Assembly: GCA_038246575.1 (NCBI GenBank)
Contig: JBBRVU010000227.1
Location: 1 to 6,107, forward strand
Length of the DNA stretch: 6,107 nt
From: JACCUZ01 sp038246575
Lineage (GTDB): Bacteria > Actinomycetota > Actinomycetes > JACCUZ01
Reading direction: 5' to 3'
Shown here in pieces: positions 5,712 to 6,107 of this stretch (position 1 is its first letter; each line of letters begins with the position of its first letter). Below the pieces are notes generated by a model. It had not been told where the DNA came from, did not search any database, and saw nothing but the letters and a program-made list of their open reading frames with translations. The position numbers and the translations under genes are program-made.

Positions 5712-5754
5712 AGTGCCGAGCAATGGCACTTCACGTTCTCCAACCATCGGCACT
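5712..5754. repeat. Mutually exclusive stems sharing one arm
   Basis: AGTGCC (5712-5717) pairs with GGCACT (5725-5730) around a 7-base loop. The slightly longer AGTGCCGA (5712-5719) pairs equally well with TCGGCACT (5747-5754). The two pairings cannot coexist, which is the logic of an RNA switch, although no known riboswitch is recognised. Confidence 0.35.
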
Positions 5755-5831
5755 GCCCGCGTCGCGGCGCTAAGACGCACCTTCGAGGCAGTTGGCGTTC
5801 GCGCGGATCGCGGTCACGTCAGGCTGGCGCA

Positions 5832-5858
5832 CCCCGACGGGCTCAATCGGCGTCGGGG
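5832..5858. terminator. GC-rich hairpin in the convergent spacer, possible bidirectional terminator
   Basis: CCCCGACG (5832-5839) pairs perfectly with CGTCGGGG (5851-5858) around an 11-base loop. It lies 98 bases beyond the leftward stop at 5957 and 190 bases beyond the regulator stop, so it could end transcription from both sides. There is no U-run on either strand. Confidence 0.45.
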
Positions 5859-5956
5859 CGGACCATGATCAAGGTCATCTATGGGGTCGGTTCTCGCGGA
5901 CGCGCCGTTCGATGCGACCCGCCGCGGTCCTCTCCCGCAGCAGGCGAAGATCGACG

Positions 5957-6107
5957 TCAGTCGGCCTGGTACTTCAACGAAATGCTCAACTTCGTTCTGA
6001 AGACCACTTCTTCACCAGTCAGGTCAAGGTCTTGCTCGACCACTTCTGCGACACGCAGATCGCGGAGAGTCTCTTTCGCGGTGTTCACGGCCTGCACCGC
6101 GGCGTCC
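5957..6107 (-). CDS. Dodecin-like flavin-binding family protein, C-terminal part (start beyond window)
   Basis: The leftward frame enters at the right edge and gives 49 residues to the TGA at 5957-5959. It reads as a helix (AVQAVNTAKETLRDL), then a strand RVAEVVEQDLDL, a TGEE turn and a final strand pair with VVFRTKLSISLKY. Helix, AEVV(D/E)Q strand and amphipathic hairpin match dodecins, about 70-residue proteins that assemble as dodecamers and store or buffer flavins and sometimes CoA. From memory, the segment lines up with Halobacterium salinarum dodecin around NVVWAEVVDQ, but the flavin-stacking Trp is Val here, and the Gln of the YQ pair is Arg. I recall similar Trp-less actinobacterial members, so flavin binding is not assured. 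About 20 N-terminal residues would be missing. The gene converges on the regulator and shows no functional link to it. Confidence 0.7.
   Translation of the reverse strand, partial: DAAVQAVNTAKETLRDLRVAEVVEQDLDLTGEEVVFRTKLSISLKYQAD

Larger units (their letters stand above)
5642..5956. other. Convergent intergenic region without a gene
   Basis: These 315 bases separate the regulator from the leftward dodecin-like gene. No frame has both a plausible start and protein-like composition. The stretch holds the hairpin at 5641-5671, the alternative stems at 5712-5754 and a GC-rich stem at 5832-5858. It is longer than needed for two terminators. Confidence 0.5.

Noticed and set aside
5690..5880. Rightward frame with ARVAALRRTFEAVGV as a possible gene remnant
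   Set aside because: No start, no recognised family, and it runs through two hairpins; best treated as spacer.
1..6107. tRNA, CRISPR array, phage attachment site or intact insertion sequence
   Set aside because: No cloverleaf or T-loop signature, no regularly spaced repeats, and no transposase or integrase catalytic motif was found; the DUF6788 fragment alone does not show a mobile element.

Overview
The window is GC-rich throughout, with G/C-biased third codon positions, GTG and ATG starts and GGAGG-type ribosome binding sites. The proteins have actinobacterial character: a NarL/DesK-type two-component pair with a polytopic membrane sensor, a hemerythrin-like protein of the kind common in Actinobacteria, and a DUF6788 tail. 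I would place it in a high-GC actinobacterium and cannot name a genus.

Layout. The left edge (2-175, +) is the C-terminal end of a DUF6788-type protein, a family I associate with transposase neighbourhoods. A sparse stretch follows, holding one plausible small Cys/His protein (199-390, -) and about 230 bases without a supportable gene. Next is an uncharacterised acidic protein (620-1090, -). A 300-base divergent spacer separates it from a hemerythrin-like protein (1392-1853, +). A 372-base non-coding stretch (1854-2225) ends in a strong hairpin that probably terminates the leftward gene pair beyond it.

Core module. Two small leftward genes, an exported peptide of 86 aa (2226-2486) and a three-helix membrane protein of 106 aa (2584-2904), are divergent from a rightward sensor histidine kinase (3057-4976). 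The kinase overlaps its NarL/LuxR-type response regulator (4976-5641) by one base, TGATG. The 152-base divergent spacer carries a long imperfect inverted repeat that could be an operator. The arrangement suggests that the two-component system regulates, or senses the state produced by, the two small envelope proteins; this is inference. The kinase has a normal phospho-acceptor histidine and N box, but the glycines of its second ATP-binding glycine box are replaced.

Right edge. A 315-base convergent spacer contains three hairpin systems: a nested one right behind the regulator stop, a pair of mutually exclusive stems, and a strong GC stem. It separates the regulator from the C-terminal part of a dodecin-like flavin-binding protein (5957-6107, -), which lacks the tryptophan that stacks on flavin in characterised dodecins.

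No tRNA, rRNA, CRISPR array, intact transposase or replication origin was seen. The most interesting material is the small exported/membrane protein pair linked to the two-component system; a wholly new system cannot be demonstrated from sequence alone.
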